Shown: positions 1-10,613 of the stretch, one piece after another
Layout: every line of letters starts with the position of its first letter
How positions within the stretch are numbered: the first letter of the stretch is position 1
NCBI GenBank assembly: GCA_012516015.1
Contig: JAAYXG010000279.1
Location: forward strand, 1 to 12,817
DNA from: Lysobacteraceae bacterium
Lineage (GTDB): Bacteria > Pseudomonadota > Gammaproteobacteria > Steroidobacterales > Steroidobacteraceae
Reading direction: 5' to 3'
Length of the DNA: 12,817 bases
Position numbers and translations under genes: made by a program
The notes under the pieces: model-generated
The model's database searches: none
Told to the model about the DNA's origin: nothing
What the model saw: the letters and a program-made list of their open reading frames with translations, nothing else

Positions 1-289
1 CGTCGCCGTCGTTCGTCGCTTCCTTCACGACCTGATAGAACGTCTCGCCGCTGCCGATCATGCCGAGATCGGTGCGCGCGCGCTCCTCGATCGCGACGGT
101 GCCCTTCTTCAAGTCCTGCACTTCGGCGGCAAGCGTGCGGTTACGTTCGCGCAAGGATTCGTTCTCCTGGCGCTGCGCCGCAATTTCCGCACGCAATTGA
201 CTCACCTCACGCATACCGCCATCGCTGAACCAGAGCCGGTACTGCAGCAGTACCAGCACGATCAGCAAGGCGGCCGCGAGATACTTCAT
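1..289 (-). CDS. ftsB: Cell division protein FtsB (3' end cut by window edge)
   Basis: FtsB is a small bitopic inner-membrane protein that forms the FtsQ-FtsB-FtsL complex and links early and late divisome assembly. The visible 96 residues start MKYLAAALLIVLVLLQYRLW. A short cytoplasmic end leads straight into one transmembrane helix (about residues 3-18). Next comes the RLWFSDGG segment typical of the family, then a coiled coil (about 27-65, rich in Gln, Glu, Arg and Leu). The conserved stretch IEERARTDLGMI and GETFYQVV follows, matching E. coli EERARNELSM and GETFYRLV. E. coli FtsB has about 103 residues, so only a few residues are missing off the left edge. The gene follows eno by 77 bases, the usual gammaproteobacterial order (eno-ftsB-ispD). 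No good Shine-Dalgarno is visible; the start is set by the family N-terminus. Confidence 0.93.
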   Translation of the reverse strand, partial: MKYLAAALLIVLVLLQYRLWFSDGGMREVSQLRAEIAAQRQENESLRERNRTLAAEVQDLKKGTVAIEERARTDLGMIGSGETFYQVVKEATNDGD

Positions 290-304
290 GACTCAGAACG
301 CCCT

Positions 305-319
305 CGAGAGGCACTCTCG
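305..319. other. Small hairpin in the eno-ftsB gap
   Basis: A perfect 6-base inverted repeat, CGAGAG and CTCTCG with a 3-base loop, lies between the eno stop and the ftsB start. A wider pairing is possible because CTCGAG occurs on both sides (303-308 and 321-326). There is no T-tract, so it is not a classical intrinsic terminator. It could act as an mRNA-processing or partial attenuation signal between eno and ftsB, but nothing shows this directly. Confidence 0.3.
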
Positions 320-366
320 CCTCGAGCCAGCGAAGCGAGGTGCGAAATCCAACGTCGTCTCTCTTA

Positions 367-2492
<2,126 letters not shown>

Positions 2493-2496
2493 GAAG

Positions 2497-2628
2497 GGCG
2501 CGGGGCCTTGGGCGTGGGACTTGGGTCAGAAAATAGCGAACGAGGTCCTTATCCGGTGCACATGATAAAACTCGAGCGTGCGGTTCACACCCTTTCTGGC
2601 CCATGCCCCACGCCCCGAGCCCCACGCC
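2497..2628. repeat. Inverted pair of five-heptad repeat units filling the pyrG-kdsA gap
   Basis: Left unit 2497-2531 reads as five 7-base words: GGCGCGG, GGCCTTG, GGCGTGG, GACTTGG, GTCAGAA. Right unit 2594-2628, read on the minus strand, is GGCGTGG, GGCTCGG, GGCGTGG, GGCATGG, GCCAGAA. Extended by one base to 36, the two arms match at 29 positions. The tail words face inward across a 62-base AT-richer centre. The element occupies almost the whole 142-base gap, starting 4 bases from the kdsA start and ending 6 bases from the pyrG stop. A stable stem may form in RNA, but no T-tract follows it. It is the GGCGTGG-word member of the heptad elements seen elsewhere in this window. Confidence 0.85.
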
Positions 2629-2634
2629 CTCTCC

Positions 2635-4347
<1,713 letters not shown>

Positions 4348-4437
4348 TTACGACGGGAGGGCAGTGTAGCCGAGAGCAGGTGACGATGAAAGTGAGGACG
4401 GGCCGAAACGTGAATTCTTTTTTCCGACTTCCACCGT

Positions 4438-5835
4438 CTAGGACGTGCCGAACGACGCTCGCGGCGCTTGCGCGGATCGTTCATTCGTCCGCTCCATCGG
4501 CGGCTGCATTGCGGGTTTGTCGACCCAGACGACGCGCAGACCCGACTCGCCCGCTTGCGCGGCGAACTGCGCGCTCACCCACAAATCGCCGACGGCGACG
4601 AGTCGATCTCCTGCGTAGATGATGGGCAGCCGTCCGCGCCACCAAGGCAGGATATTCGCCTGTTGAAGCCGCTTCTTGAGCGAGCGCCGATGCGCGTCGC
4701 CCGCAGCCTTCAACGTCTCTCCTCCCCGGCGGAACGCGACGCGCAGCGTGCTCGGCAGGCTCGCGGTCGCAATACCGCCGCCGACCGTAGGCTCGAGTCG
4801 AAGCTCACCGAGACCCGGCGGCAGAACGAGCGAGGATGCGACATCCCACGACAGTGCCGCATCAGGCACCTGCGGCAAGGTTGAGATGCAGTACAGGAGG
4901 TTTCGATGACGCCGAATCACGGCGCCCTCGACTCTCGCGGCCGGGACGCGATCGTGTTGCGCGACGAGCATGTCGTGATCGATTGCCGCAAGACGCCGGG
5001 CCGAAGGCGCACGCACGCCGTGAGAGCGCAACCAGTGTCGCAAGACGTTACGTCTTCGCGGAGGCGACATCTCTCTGAGTCCGCTCACGTCGAGACAACC
5101 GTCGACCGCGAGGGAACGCAAGTCGATGTCCGCGAGCGTCTCGAGAAGTTGCGCGGATTCGTGAACGAGCGCAGCGGAGCGCACAGCATTGAGAGCCGCC
5201 GCAGGCCAGCGCGTACGGAGCCTGGGCACGATCTCGTGGCGCAGATAATTGCGGTCGTAGGAGATGCTCTCGTTCATCGGATCGGCAACCCACGTGAGCC
5301 GCTCCTCACGCGCCCAGCGCTCGAGATCGGTGCGCGTGAAATCGAGCAACGGTCGCACGAGCGACCCGGGGCCGAAGGATCGAACCGCGGGCGAAGCGCT
5401 GAGCCCTCGTGGGCCCGCCCCGCGCAGGAGCGCAAGGAGCACGGTCTCGAGCTGATCGTCCGCGTGGTGGGCGGTCAGCAAGGCTTCCTCCTCGTTCATT
5501 TCGCGACGAAGCGCTTCGTACCTCGCCCGCCTCGCCCCTGCTTCCACACCGTCGCTGCCCACATTCACGTCGACGCGCACATGCCGAAACGGAACACCGA
5601 TCTCGACCGCCGTGCGCTCACAACGCTTCGCCCAGTGCGCCGAGCCTTGCTGCAGTTGATGGTCGATATGAATCGCGCGCACCTGCTTGCCGAGCTCGTC
5701 GCGAATGCGCGCCATGGCAACGAGCAGGACCGTGGAATCGAGACCGCCGCTGTAGGCGACCGACACGCGACTCGTGCCGGCAGGCAGCAGCCGACGCAGA
5801 ATTTCGTGCAGATACTGTGGAGTGAAAGTCGCCAC
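4438..5835 (-). CDS. tilS: tRNA(Ile)-lysidine synthetase
   Basis: TilS uses ATP to attach lysine to C34 of the CAU-anticodon tRNA-Ile, changing its decoding from AUG to AUA and its charging from Met to Ile; it is essential and cytoplasmic. The N-terminal PP-loop ATPase domain carries SGGLDS (29-34 from the GTG start), GVEAGARRARYEAL (96-109), HHADDQLETVLLALLRGAGPRGLS-type core (from 123; DDQ.ET is diagnostic) and SYDRNYLRHEIVP (192-204). The middle substrate-binding domain follows. The C-terminal domain carries FRRGGETL, then LKKRLQQANILPWWR and DRLVAVGDLWV, matching E. coli. There is no ATG near the start. A GTG at 5835 gives a family-like N-terminus of 465 residues; a TTG at 5859 would add 8 residues. 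Neither has a clear Shine-Dalgarno. It follows accA by 79 bases. Confidence 0.94.
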   Translation of the reverse strand: MATFTPQYLHEILRRLLPAGTSRVSVAYSGGLDSTVLLVAMARIRDELGKQVRAIHIDHQLQQGSAHWAKRCERTAVEIGVPFRHVRVDVNVGSDGVEAGARRARYEALRREMNEEEALLTAHHADDQLETVLLALLRGAGPRGLSASPAVRSFGPGSLVRPLLDFTRTDLERWAREERLTWVADPMNESISYDRNYLRHEIVPRLRTRWPAAALNAVRSAALVHESAQLLETLADIDLRSLAVDGCLDVSGLREMSPPRRRNVLRHWLRSHGVRAPSARRLAAIDHDMLVAQHDRVPAARVEGAVIRRHRNLLYCISTLPQVPDAALSWDVASSLVLPPGLGELRLEPTVGGGIATASLPSTLRVAFRRGGETLKAAGDAHRRSLKKRLQQANILPWWRGRLPIIYAGDRLVAVGDLWVSAQFAAQAGESGLRVVWVDKPAMQPPMERTNERSAQAPRASFGTS

Positions 5836-5914
5836 GTAAAGCGCTCGTCGCTCTGCCAAACCGCGAGCAGCGCGATGCCGCTCGCCGTATCGAACCGCGG
5901 GCGCGGTACGTGCG

Positions 5915-6874
5915 TCAGGTTTCCTTGTAGACGCCGTAGTTGCGCAGGCGCTGCGTGCGCTCGCTCATGACCTGCTCGAGGGGCTTCGACTGCAGCTCGT
6001 GCAGGTGGCGCAGAACCGAATCGCGCACGGATTCCGCCATCGCCTGCGGGTCGCGGTGCGCGCCACCGAGCGGCTCGCGAATCACCTCATCCACGACGCC
6101 CAACTTCGCAATGCGCTCGGCGCTCACGCCCATCGCCTCGGCCGCAAGATCCTTCTTATCGGCGCTGCGCCAGAGAATGCCCGCGCACCCCTCCGGAGAG
6201 ATCACCGAATAGATGCTGTATTGGAGCATGAGCAGGCGATCGCAGACGCCGATCGCCAATGCGCCGCCCGAGCCGCCCTCCCCGATCACGACGCTGATCA
6301 CCGGCGTTTGCAGGCGCGCCATCTCGAACAAGTTGCGCGCGATCGCCTCACTCTGGCCGCGCTCCTCTGCGCCTACCCCCGGGTATGCCCCAGCGGTGTC
6401 GATAAACGTAATGAGGGGCATGCGAAAGCGCTCCGCCATCTTCATCAACCGTAGCGCCTTGCGGTAACCCTCCGGCTTCGGCATGCCGTAGTTCCTGCGT
6501 ACGCGCTCCTTCGTATCGCGCCCCTTCTGATGGCCGATGATCATGACCGGCTTGCCTTCGAGACGCGCCGGTCCGCCGACGATCGCGTGATCGTCCGCGT
6601 ACATACGATCGCCATGCAGCTCTTGGAAGTCGGTGAAGATCGCGCTCACGTAGTCGAGCGTGTACGGCCGCTGCGGATGGCGCGCGAGCTGCGCGATCTG
6701 CCACTGGCTCAGATTCGAAAAGATGCTCGTCGTGAGCGAGCGGCTTTTCGCACGCAGCCGTGCGATCTCTTCTCCGATGTTCACCTCCGAGTCGCTGGAG
6801 ACGAACTTCAGCTCGTCGATCTTCGCTTCGAGCTCCGCGATCGGCTGCTCGAAGTCGAGGAAATTCATTGCCAT
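5915..6874 (-). CDS. accA: Acetyl-CoA carboxylase carboxyltransferase, subunit alpha
   Basis: AccA and AccD form the carboxyltransferase that moves CO2 from biotinyl-BCCP to acetyl-CoA, giving malonyl-CoA for fatty acid synthesis; it is cytoplasmic. The 319 residues match E. coli AccA (319). The N-terminus [20 protein letters not shown] is nearly the E. coli one. It is followed by a short coiled region and then [19 protein letters not shown] (58-76), [19 protein letters not shown] (114-132), [20 protein letters not shown] (157-176), [13 protein letters not shown] (198-210, the oxyanion Gly-Gly region) and [16 protein letters not shown] (225-240). E. coli has FIDTPGAYPG, so Pro is Ala here, a minor change. 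An alternative ATG lies 2 codons in; I use the first because it fits the family length. The accD partner is not in the window. Confidence 0.97.
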   Translation of the reverse strand: MAMNFLDFEQPIAELEAKIDELKFVSSDSEVNIGEEIARLRAKSRSLTTSIFSNLSQWQIAQLARHPQRPYTLDYVSAIFTDFQELHGDRMYADDHAIVGGPARLEGKPVMIIGHQKGRDTKERVRRNYGMPKPEGYRKALRLMKMAERFRMPLITFIDTAGAYPGVGAEERGQSEAIARNLFEMARLQTPVISVVIGEGGSGGALAIGVCDRLLMLQYSIYSVISPEGCAGILWRSADKKDLAAEAMGVSAERIAKLGVVDEVIREPLGGAHRDPQAMAESVRDSVLRHLHELQSKPLEQVMSERTQRLRNYGVYKET

Positions 6875-6963
6875 AGGGATCTAAGTTCGGGTCTCAAGGA
6901 GGCGGAACATAGCGGGCGCGTCGCCTCAGGGCAAGAAAATCCCGCTTACGCCCCCTCGGGTCC

Positions 6964-7039
6964 GTGATTCGTGACTCGTGACTCGGGGTTGGTAAGAGGG
7001 GTGGTTCTTGCGACCCGCCAATCACGAATCACGGATCAC
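6964..7039. repeat. Inverted pair of five-heptad units (GTGAYTC family) after the parB-like gene
   Basis: The left unit 6964-6998 reads GTGATTC, GTGACTC, GTGACTC, GGGGTTG, GTAAGAG. The right unit 7005-7039, on the minus strand, reads GTGATCC, GTGATTC, GTGATTG, GCGGGTC, GCAAGAA, and a sixth degenerate word (7040-7046) precedes it. Each unit is exactly 35 bases, and the tail words meet head to head across a 6-base centre, so a long imperfect hairpin is possible. The right unit runs into the parB-like gene: the TGA stop (7036-7038) and the last two codons lie inside repeat words. The hairpin could end or protect the parB-like transcript, but no T-tract follows. Confidence 0.88.
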
Positions 7040-8025
7040 GAATCGTCCGGTGGGCCACCGCTTCGCGCTAGATCTTGCGGCTTCACTTTGTCTACGTTGA
7101 ACCGCGCGGCTCGTTCACGCATCGTCTTCAGAACGTCCGCGAGCGGCGGCGGCTCGTCTTGGATCCAGCGCAGCGGATTGATACGGGCGACGACAAAGGA
7201 TCGCAAATACGGACTCACGAGCCCGCGCTCCTTGAGCTTGTCGACGACTTCGCTGACGCGCTGGTCGAGATCGAACAACTCGTCGGCGATGCGCTCGTGT
7301 TGCGGCAGCATCTTACGCAACGGCTCCGCGGAGAACTCCTCGAGACGACGGAGAATTGGATGATAGGAGCCTCCCGCGAAGTTGCCTTTGCGCTCGTAGC
7401 AGAGTCCGAGCGTCACGAGCGCCGCTTCCTCGAGGTAGAACGCGAAATCCTTCTCCGGCCGGCTTCCATCCTCGTCCAACAAGCCCTTGTAGATGCGAAT
7501 GACCTCGAGCGCCCGCTCCCGCAGGTTGTGCGCCTTCTCGGTATTCAACGCGAGGATCTGCCATGCGATCTCGCGTTTCGGGACGACGATCGCGACGATC
7601 GACTTGGCGCCGAGCCGTCGCATCGCCTCCAGACGATGCCGTCCGTTCGGCGTCCAGAAGCCTTGTTCCGGTGCCGTGATCGCGATGACGGGATCCAAAA
7701 ACAGACCGGTGCGATCGATTACGCCTGAGAGCTTCTTGTAGTGCGCGTCGGAGAGATCGCGCTGAAACGGCGTCGGCTCGACCCGATCGATCGGCAAAGC
7801 CGCGAGCAACAGGGGATTCTTGCCTAGCGGCTCACAGTAACTGCCGATGACCAGACCTCCTTCGCGCTCGATCCGTTCGGCGACCTGCGCGGCATCGGGG
7901 GGCAGGGAGTCCAATCTGCACTCGGCAGGCTGGATACCGCGCGTGCGTGGCGCCGCTTTCTTCGGCGTCTTCCGCCGCGCCGGCGCACGCTTGCGCTTCG
8001 CAGAGGTCTTGCTCTTCGTCGCCAT
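7036..8025 (-). CDS. ParB/Srx N-domain protein with a histone-H1-like basic tail
   Basis: The 329 residues begin with a Lys/Arg/Ala/Pro-rich tail (about 2-29, such as KRKRAPARRKTPKKAAPR), like histone H1 or AlgP-type tails and likely to bind nucleic acid nonspecifically. Residues about 76-150 look like a ParB/sulfiredoxin-type domain: LPIDRVEPTPFQRDLS, then a region with DPVIAITAPEQGFWTPNGRHRLEAMRRLGA. GRHR (128-131) corresponds to the GERR-type nucleotide motif of ParB, and PNGRHRLEA resembles ParB-like nuclease families. The C-terminal half (150-310) is mostly helical, with no recognised HTH. There is no ParA/Soj neighbour and no parS-like site that I can see, so a role as the main chromosome partition protein is unlikely. 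The start ATG has GAGG 8 bases upstream (with GGAG closer). Repeat units lie on both sides. Family assignment is moderately sure; function is unknown. Confidence 0.8.
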   Translation of the reverse strand: MATKSKTSAKRKRAPARRKTPKKAAPRTRGIQPAECRLDSLPPDAAQVAERIEREGGLVIGSYCEPLGKNPLLLAALPIDRVEPTPFQRDLSDAHYKKLSGVIDRTGLFLDPVIAITAPEQGFWTPNGRHRLEAMRRLGAKSIVAIVVPKREIAWQILALNTEKAHNLRERALEVIRIYKGLLDEDGSRPEKDFAFYLEEAALVTLGLCYERKGNFAGGSYHPILRRLEEFSAEPLRKMLPQHERIADELFDLDQRVSEVVDKLKERGLVSPYLRSFVVARINPLRWIQDEPPPLADVLKTMRERAARFNVDKVKPQDLARSGGPPDDS

Positions 8026-8036
8026 TGCTCCGCCTC

Positions 8037-8211
8037 GTGATTCGCGGGTAGCAAGAAGGAAGTGACTCGTGATCCGTGACTCGCGGGTCGTAAGATCCTC
8101 GTGATTCGCGACTCGTCACTCGTGGGTCGTAAGAATAAGTCATCTCACGACCTGAGCGTCACAACTCGGGAGGCCATTCTTGCGACCCGCGAATCACCAG
8201 TCACGAATCAC
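8037..8211. repeat. Cluster of five heptad repeat units upstream of the parB-like gene
   Basis: Three plus-strand units are followed by two minus-strand units with tails pointing inward. Plus units: 8037-8057 (three words: GTGATTC, GCGGGTA, GCAAGAA); 8062-8096 (five words ending GCGGGTC, GTAAGAT); 8101-8135 (five words: GTGATTC, GCGACTC, GTCACTC, GTGGGTC, GTAAGAA). Minus units: 8142-8169 (four degenerate words ending TCAGGTC, GTGAGAT) and 8177-8211 (five words: GTGATTC, GTGACTG, GTGATTC, GCGGGTC, GCAAGAA). The three plus units are separated by 4-base spacers. A local hairpin pairs 8125-8134 with 8143-8152 with one mismatch. The cluster fills nearly the whole gap between the spermidine-synthase-like stop and the parB-like start. 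Confidence 0.88.
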
Positions 8212-8224
8212 GGCCGGGGGATCG

Positions 8225-9145
8225 TCACCGGCCCAGATTCAGCAGGTTGGCGGGCGAGTATTGGTCGGTCAGGACGCGGGCGTCGCGGTCCCAATCCGGT
8301 TTCGTCTTGAACAGCGGCAGCATGCCGGAGGCGCTGAAACCGAAGCGGCGGAATGCCTCTTCGAATCGCTTGCTGTTCGACTGGAGCTGTTCCGCGCTCG
8401 GCAACGGCCCGTTCGAAGCAATGATCACGCGGTTGTCCTTCTTCAAATTGAAGAAGGTCGGGAACACGGCCGCATACGTCACCGATTCGTGGTCGTATAG
8501 GCGGCTCGAGGAGAACGTGTTTGCCGCCAGGATGCCGTTCGGCGCCAACAGGCCTTTTACCTCAGCGAGAAATTCTCGGGTCAGGAGGTGCTCGGGAATG
8601 TACTCGTGGTCGAATGCATCGAGCATCACAAGATCGTAGCGCCGCCCTTCTCGCAACGCGCGCTTCACGAACACGCGCCCGTCCGCCTCGATCGTCCGTA
8701 CTTGCGCGTCTTCGACGAAACCGAAATGCCTTTTCGCCACGTCGACGACAGCCGGATCGATCTCCACGACGTCGATGCGCACGTTCGGTACGATCTGCTT
8801 CAGCGCCCGAGGAATCGTGCCGCCGCCGAGACCGACGATCAGGACGGACGACGGCGCCGGCTTCGCGTACAGCGCAGCCAACATCATTTGCGGATAGTTC
8901 ATGACGATCCGATCGGGTTTCTCGAGGTCCATGCACGATTGCCGCCCCACCCGACATTCGCGTGTGAAGCACATGCAGCGTACGTTCCGCGTTTCATAGA
9001 CGAGCACGTCGCGATACAGGGAGCGCTGCGAGTGCACGAGCTTCATGCCTTGAGCATCCACGCTGCAGGCCGGACCAGCGAATCCCAAGAGCACGGAAAC
9101 AAGCGGCACGAGCAGACGCCTCGCGCGTCGATTGGCTGAGCGCAT
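8225..9145 (-). CDS. Spermidine-synthase-like protein (split C-terminal half of the fused MFS/spermidine synthase type)
   Basis: The 306 residues carry a Rossmann methyltransferase-like fold of the spermidine/spermine synthase family: SLYRDVLVYE (42-51), VLIVGLGGGTIPRAL (101-115, SAM-type glycine loop), VEIDPAVVDVAK (127-138), EADGRVFV (153-160), YDLVMLDAFD (170-179) and the end motif LTDQYSPAN. It would be expected to transfer an aminopropyl group from decarboxylated SAM, but no substrate can be read from the sequence. The N-terminus has basic residues then a hydrophobic stretch (11-25), like a signal peptide or anchor, with possible cleavage after VDA. A cysteine-rich segment follows (Cys57, 59, 64, 71). 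The start overlaps the upstream stop in TGATG, with AGAGG (9151-9155) 5 bases before it. The coupled upstream gene encodes the membrane half usually fused to this domain. Confidence 0.85.
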   Translation of the reverse strand: MRSANRRARRLLVPLVSVLLGFAGPACSVDAQGMKLVHSQRSLYRDVLVYETRNVRCMCFTRECRVGRQSCMDLEKPDRIVMNYPQMMLAALYAKPAPSSVLIVGLGGGTIPRALKQIVPNVRIDVVEIDPAVVDVAKRHFGFVEDAQVRTIEADGRVFVKRALREGRRYDLVMLDAFDHEYIPEHLLTREFLAEVKGLLAPNGILAANTFSSSRLYDHESVTYAAVFPTFFNLKKDNRVIIASNGPLPSAEQLQSNSKRFEEAFRRFGFSASGMLPLFKTKPDWDRDARVLTDQYSPANLLNLGR

Positions 9146-9735
9146 CAGCACCTCTTGCGGACAGTGAGCGCGATCCCACCGAGGACAAGCGAGATCGAAA
9201 GCAAGGAGAGCAAGATCGTATTCACTTCCATGAGCAGCACGAGATAGAACGACGTCGCCAACGTACCCGCGGCGCTCCCGAACGTCGACACGAAATACAG
9301 TTGACCCGCATGTCGGCCGGAAGTTGCGCGATCCTGCACCAGGAGTCGCACGGCGTACGGCGAGACCATCCCCGAAAACAGGGTCGGCACGAAAAACAGC
9401 GCCGCCGAGGCGAGCAGAGATCCGAACCGCGGATCCGGTATCGCGGCCGCAATCGCATCGAGCAGCCGCACGCCGACGGCGAGCATCGGCATGACGCTCA
9501 ATGCAGCGGCAATCAAGATCGTCCCTAGCCGACGCACCGTCGGGTCGTGAGTCGACCAACGGCCGCCCGCGAGATATCCGATCGAAAGCGCGAGCATGAA
9601 GACCGTGATGATCGCACCCCAGACGTAGATACTGCTGCCGAACGTGGGCGCCAACATGCGCCCACCGAGCAGCTCGACCGCCATAACGAAGAAGCCCGAC
9701 CAGCCGGCGATGAGGTAGGTGAGAACGGTGTGCAC
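9145..9735 (-). CDS. Six-helix membrane protein, N-terminal half of a fused MFS/spermidine-synthase-type protein
   Basis: The 196 residues are almost all hydrophobic, with about six predicted transmembrane helices (near 5-23, 36-56, 69-88, 105-124, 145-168 and 172-191). Motifs typical of the membrane part of the fused family are visible: FFVMAVELLGGRMLAPTFGS (15-34), a GMVSPYAVRLL loop (122-132) and GQLYFVSTFGSAAGTLATSF (144-163). In many bacteria this segment is one polypeptide with a C-terminal spermidine synthase domain; here the domain is a separate, overlapping gene just downstream. Transport activity is not established for this segment. The start is GTG, 5 bases after the TAG of the preceding gene, and gives a family-like N-terminus. 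It is likely co-transcribed with both neighbours. Confidence 0.82.
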   Translation of the reverse strand: MHTVLTYLIAGWSGFFVMAVELLGGRMLAPTFGSSIYVWGAIITVFMLALSIGYLAGGRWSTHDPTVRRLGTILIAAALSVMPMLAVGVRLLDAIAAAIPDPRFGSLLASAALFFVPTLFSGMVSPYAVRLLVQDRATSGRHAGQLYFVSTFGSAAGTLATSFYLVLLMEVNTILLSLLSISLVLGGIALTVRKRC

Positions 9736-9740
9736 AAACG

Positions 9741-10295
9741 CTACTTCTTCTCGGGCTCCACGGGCTGGCCGCTGGCTGTCACGATCTTGAACTCATCGCG
9801 CGCCTCGCCGATGGCTCGCGGGGCATCGCCGCGCGCCCAGATCGAGACTGCGATGTTGCGCTCCTCCTCCGGCGGTACGGAAAGATCGATCCACTGCCGC
9901 GTCTGCCAGAGCAACGTACAACCGCTCTCCTCCAGCGCGCCCTCGTGACAATCGCTTCGCGCGATGTCGAGCATCAGCGATTTCAGAACGAGGTCGGTCG
10001 AGCGGTTGCCGACACGCCCCGTCAAGCGGAACGGCGCGCCTCCGCCGCTCAATTGCATGTTCTGCAGCTCCACTCGATCGATCGGAAAAGTGCTCAGCAC
10101 CGCAGCCGGCGTCGTAGGCCGGCCGCGCTCCGCCTGCTGCGGGGGATCGACCGCGCGCAACCGCCCGAGCATGCCCCACGCGAGCATCGCGCCGAGGATC
10201 ACGAGCCCAACGAGCGCGAACGGCCGCGCGCGCGGCACGGCGAGCATGGCCAGGAGCAAGATCGTCGCGAGAATCCAGTACATGTGCGCGAGCAT
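9741..10295 (-). CDS. Unknown membrane protein with two N-terminal helices and a soluble beta-rich domain
   Basis: I do not recognise a named family. The 184 residues begin with two hydrophobic segments (about 6-20 and 26-44) separated by PRARP, then a Pro/Arg-rich linker (47-62). The C-terminal domain (about 70-176) has a strand-rich pattern, FPIDRVELQNMQL then FRLTGRVGNRSTDLVLKSLMLDI, loosely like FxLYD or DUF3426 domains. Two cysteines (116 and 126) could pair if it lies outside the cytoplasm. The frame stays open to 10592, but that extension is antisense to a better-supported plus-strand gene. The start is ATG at 10295 or 10283; neither has a Shine-Dalgarno. The TAG stop is 5 bases from the next start, so it probably belongs to the same operon as the two downstream genes. 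Confidence 0.65.
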   Translation of the reverse strand: MLAHMYWILATILLLAMLAVPRARPFALVGLVILGAMLAWGMLGRLRAVDPPQQAERGRPTTPAAVLSTFPIDRVELQNMQLSGGGAPFRLTGRVGNRSTDLVLKSLMLDIARSDCHEGALEESGCTLLWQTRQWIDLSVPPEEERNIAVSIWARGDAPRAIGEARDEFKIVTASGQPVEPEKK

Positions 10296-10366
10296 AACCG
10301 TACACAGCGCAAAGGATAGCCGGAACCTGCATCGAAGCCATGCGTTGCATCGTTGAGCTGTTGAAG

Positions 10367-10372
10367 AAGGAG
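10367..10372 (+). promoter_or_regulatory. Shine-Dalgarno of the 75-residue gene
   Basis: AAGGAG sits 7 bases before the ATG at 10380. It is the strongest ribosome binding site in the window. It decides that the plus-strand frame here is real and that the open minus-strand frame across this region (the upstream extension of the membrane protein gene) is a shadow. Confidence 0.75.
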
Positions 10373-10379
10373 CGATTTC

Positions 10380-10607
10380 ATGGGCACGAACCGCAACGAA
10401 GGCGAAGGCAACAAAACCGCCGACCGGAACTATCGAGAGGCGACACGCAAGTTCGTGCAATCCGAACGCGGCCAAGAGGAAATGAAGCACGCCGGCGATG
10501 TCGAGGGGAACGAGGAACAGGACATCCGTCGCGCGGAACAAGAGGCCAAAGAGCGCGCGAAAGAGCACGATCCCGAGGAAGTGCGCGATCATTCACGCCC
10601 GGGATGA
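10380..10607 (+). CDS. Small, highly charged hydrophilic protein of unknown function
   Basis: The 75 residues are strongly hydrophilic, rich in Glu, Lys, Arg, Asp and Gln, with no hydrophobic core or membrane segment. The N-terminal part (GEGNKTADRNYREATRKFV, 8-26) and the C-terminal Glu/Ala/Lys-rich helix with KEHDPEE resemble a widespread family of short proteobacterial proteins with GEGN..A.R.Y and a KE.DP end; no function is established for it as far as I know. It is probably disordered or helical. The ATG has an excellent Shine-Dalgarno. The gene is divergent from the membrane protein gene cluster, with 84 bases between the starts, and lies 110 bases upstream of yciH on the same strand. 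No clear promoter was found. Confidence 0.75.
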   Translation: MGTNRNEGEGNKTADRNYREATRKFVQSERGQEEMKHAGDVEGNEEQDIRRAEQEAKERAKEHDPEEVRDHSRPG

Positions 10608-10613
10608 AAGCGA

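Noticed and set aside
2562..2588. Minus-strand promoter for kdsA (GTGAAC, 15 bases, TATCAT) in the centre of the inverted repeat.
   Set aside because: Only half of the -35 box matches and the spacing is short. It is possible, but too weak to annotate.
4363..4392. Minus-strand promoter for pyrG (CTTTCA, 18 bases, TACACT).
   Set aside because: Three of six and four of six matches are close to chance in a 156-base gap.
8037..8211. CRISPR array.
   Set aside because: Units are separated by only 4-7 bases, occur in both orientations and lack spacers of constant length; no cas genes are nearby.
9145..9145. Sequencing frameshift splitting one fused gene.
   Set aside because: The second gene has its own Shine-Dalgarno (AGAGG) and a plausible membrane-targeting N-terminus, so genuine fission is preferred, although reads should be checked.
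10296..10592. Upstream extension of the unknown membrane protein gene on the minus strand.
   Set aside because: It is antisense to the 75-residue plus-strand gene, which has a strong Shine-Dalgarno and family-like ends. The extension is composed of shadow sequence.
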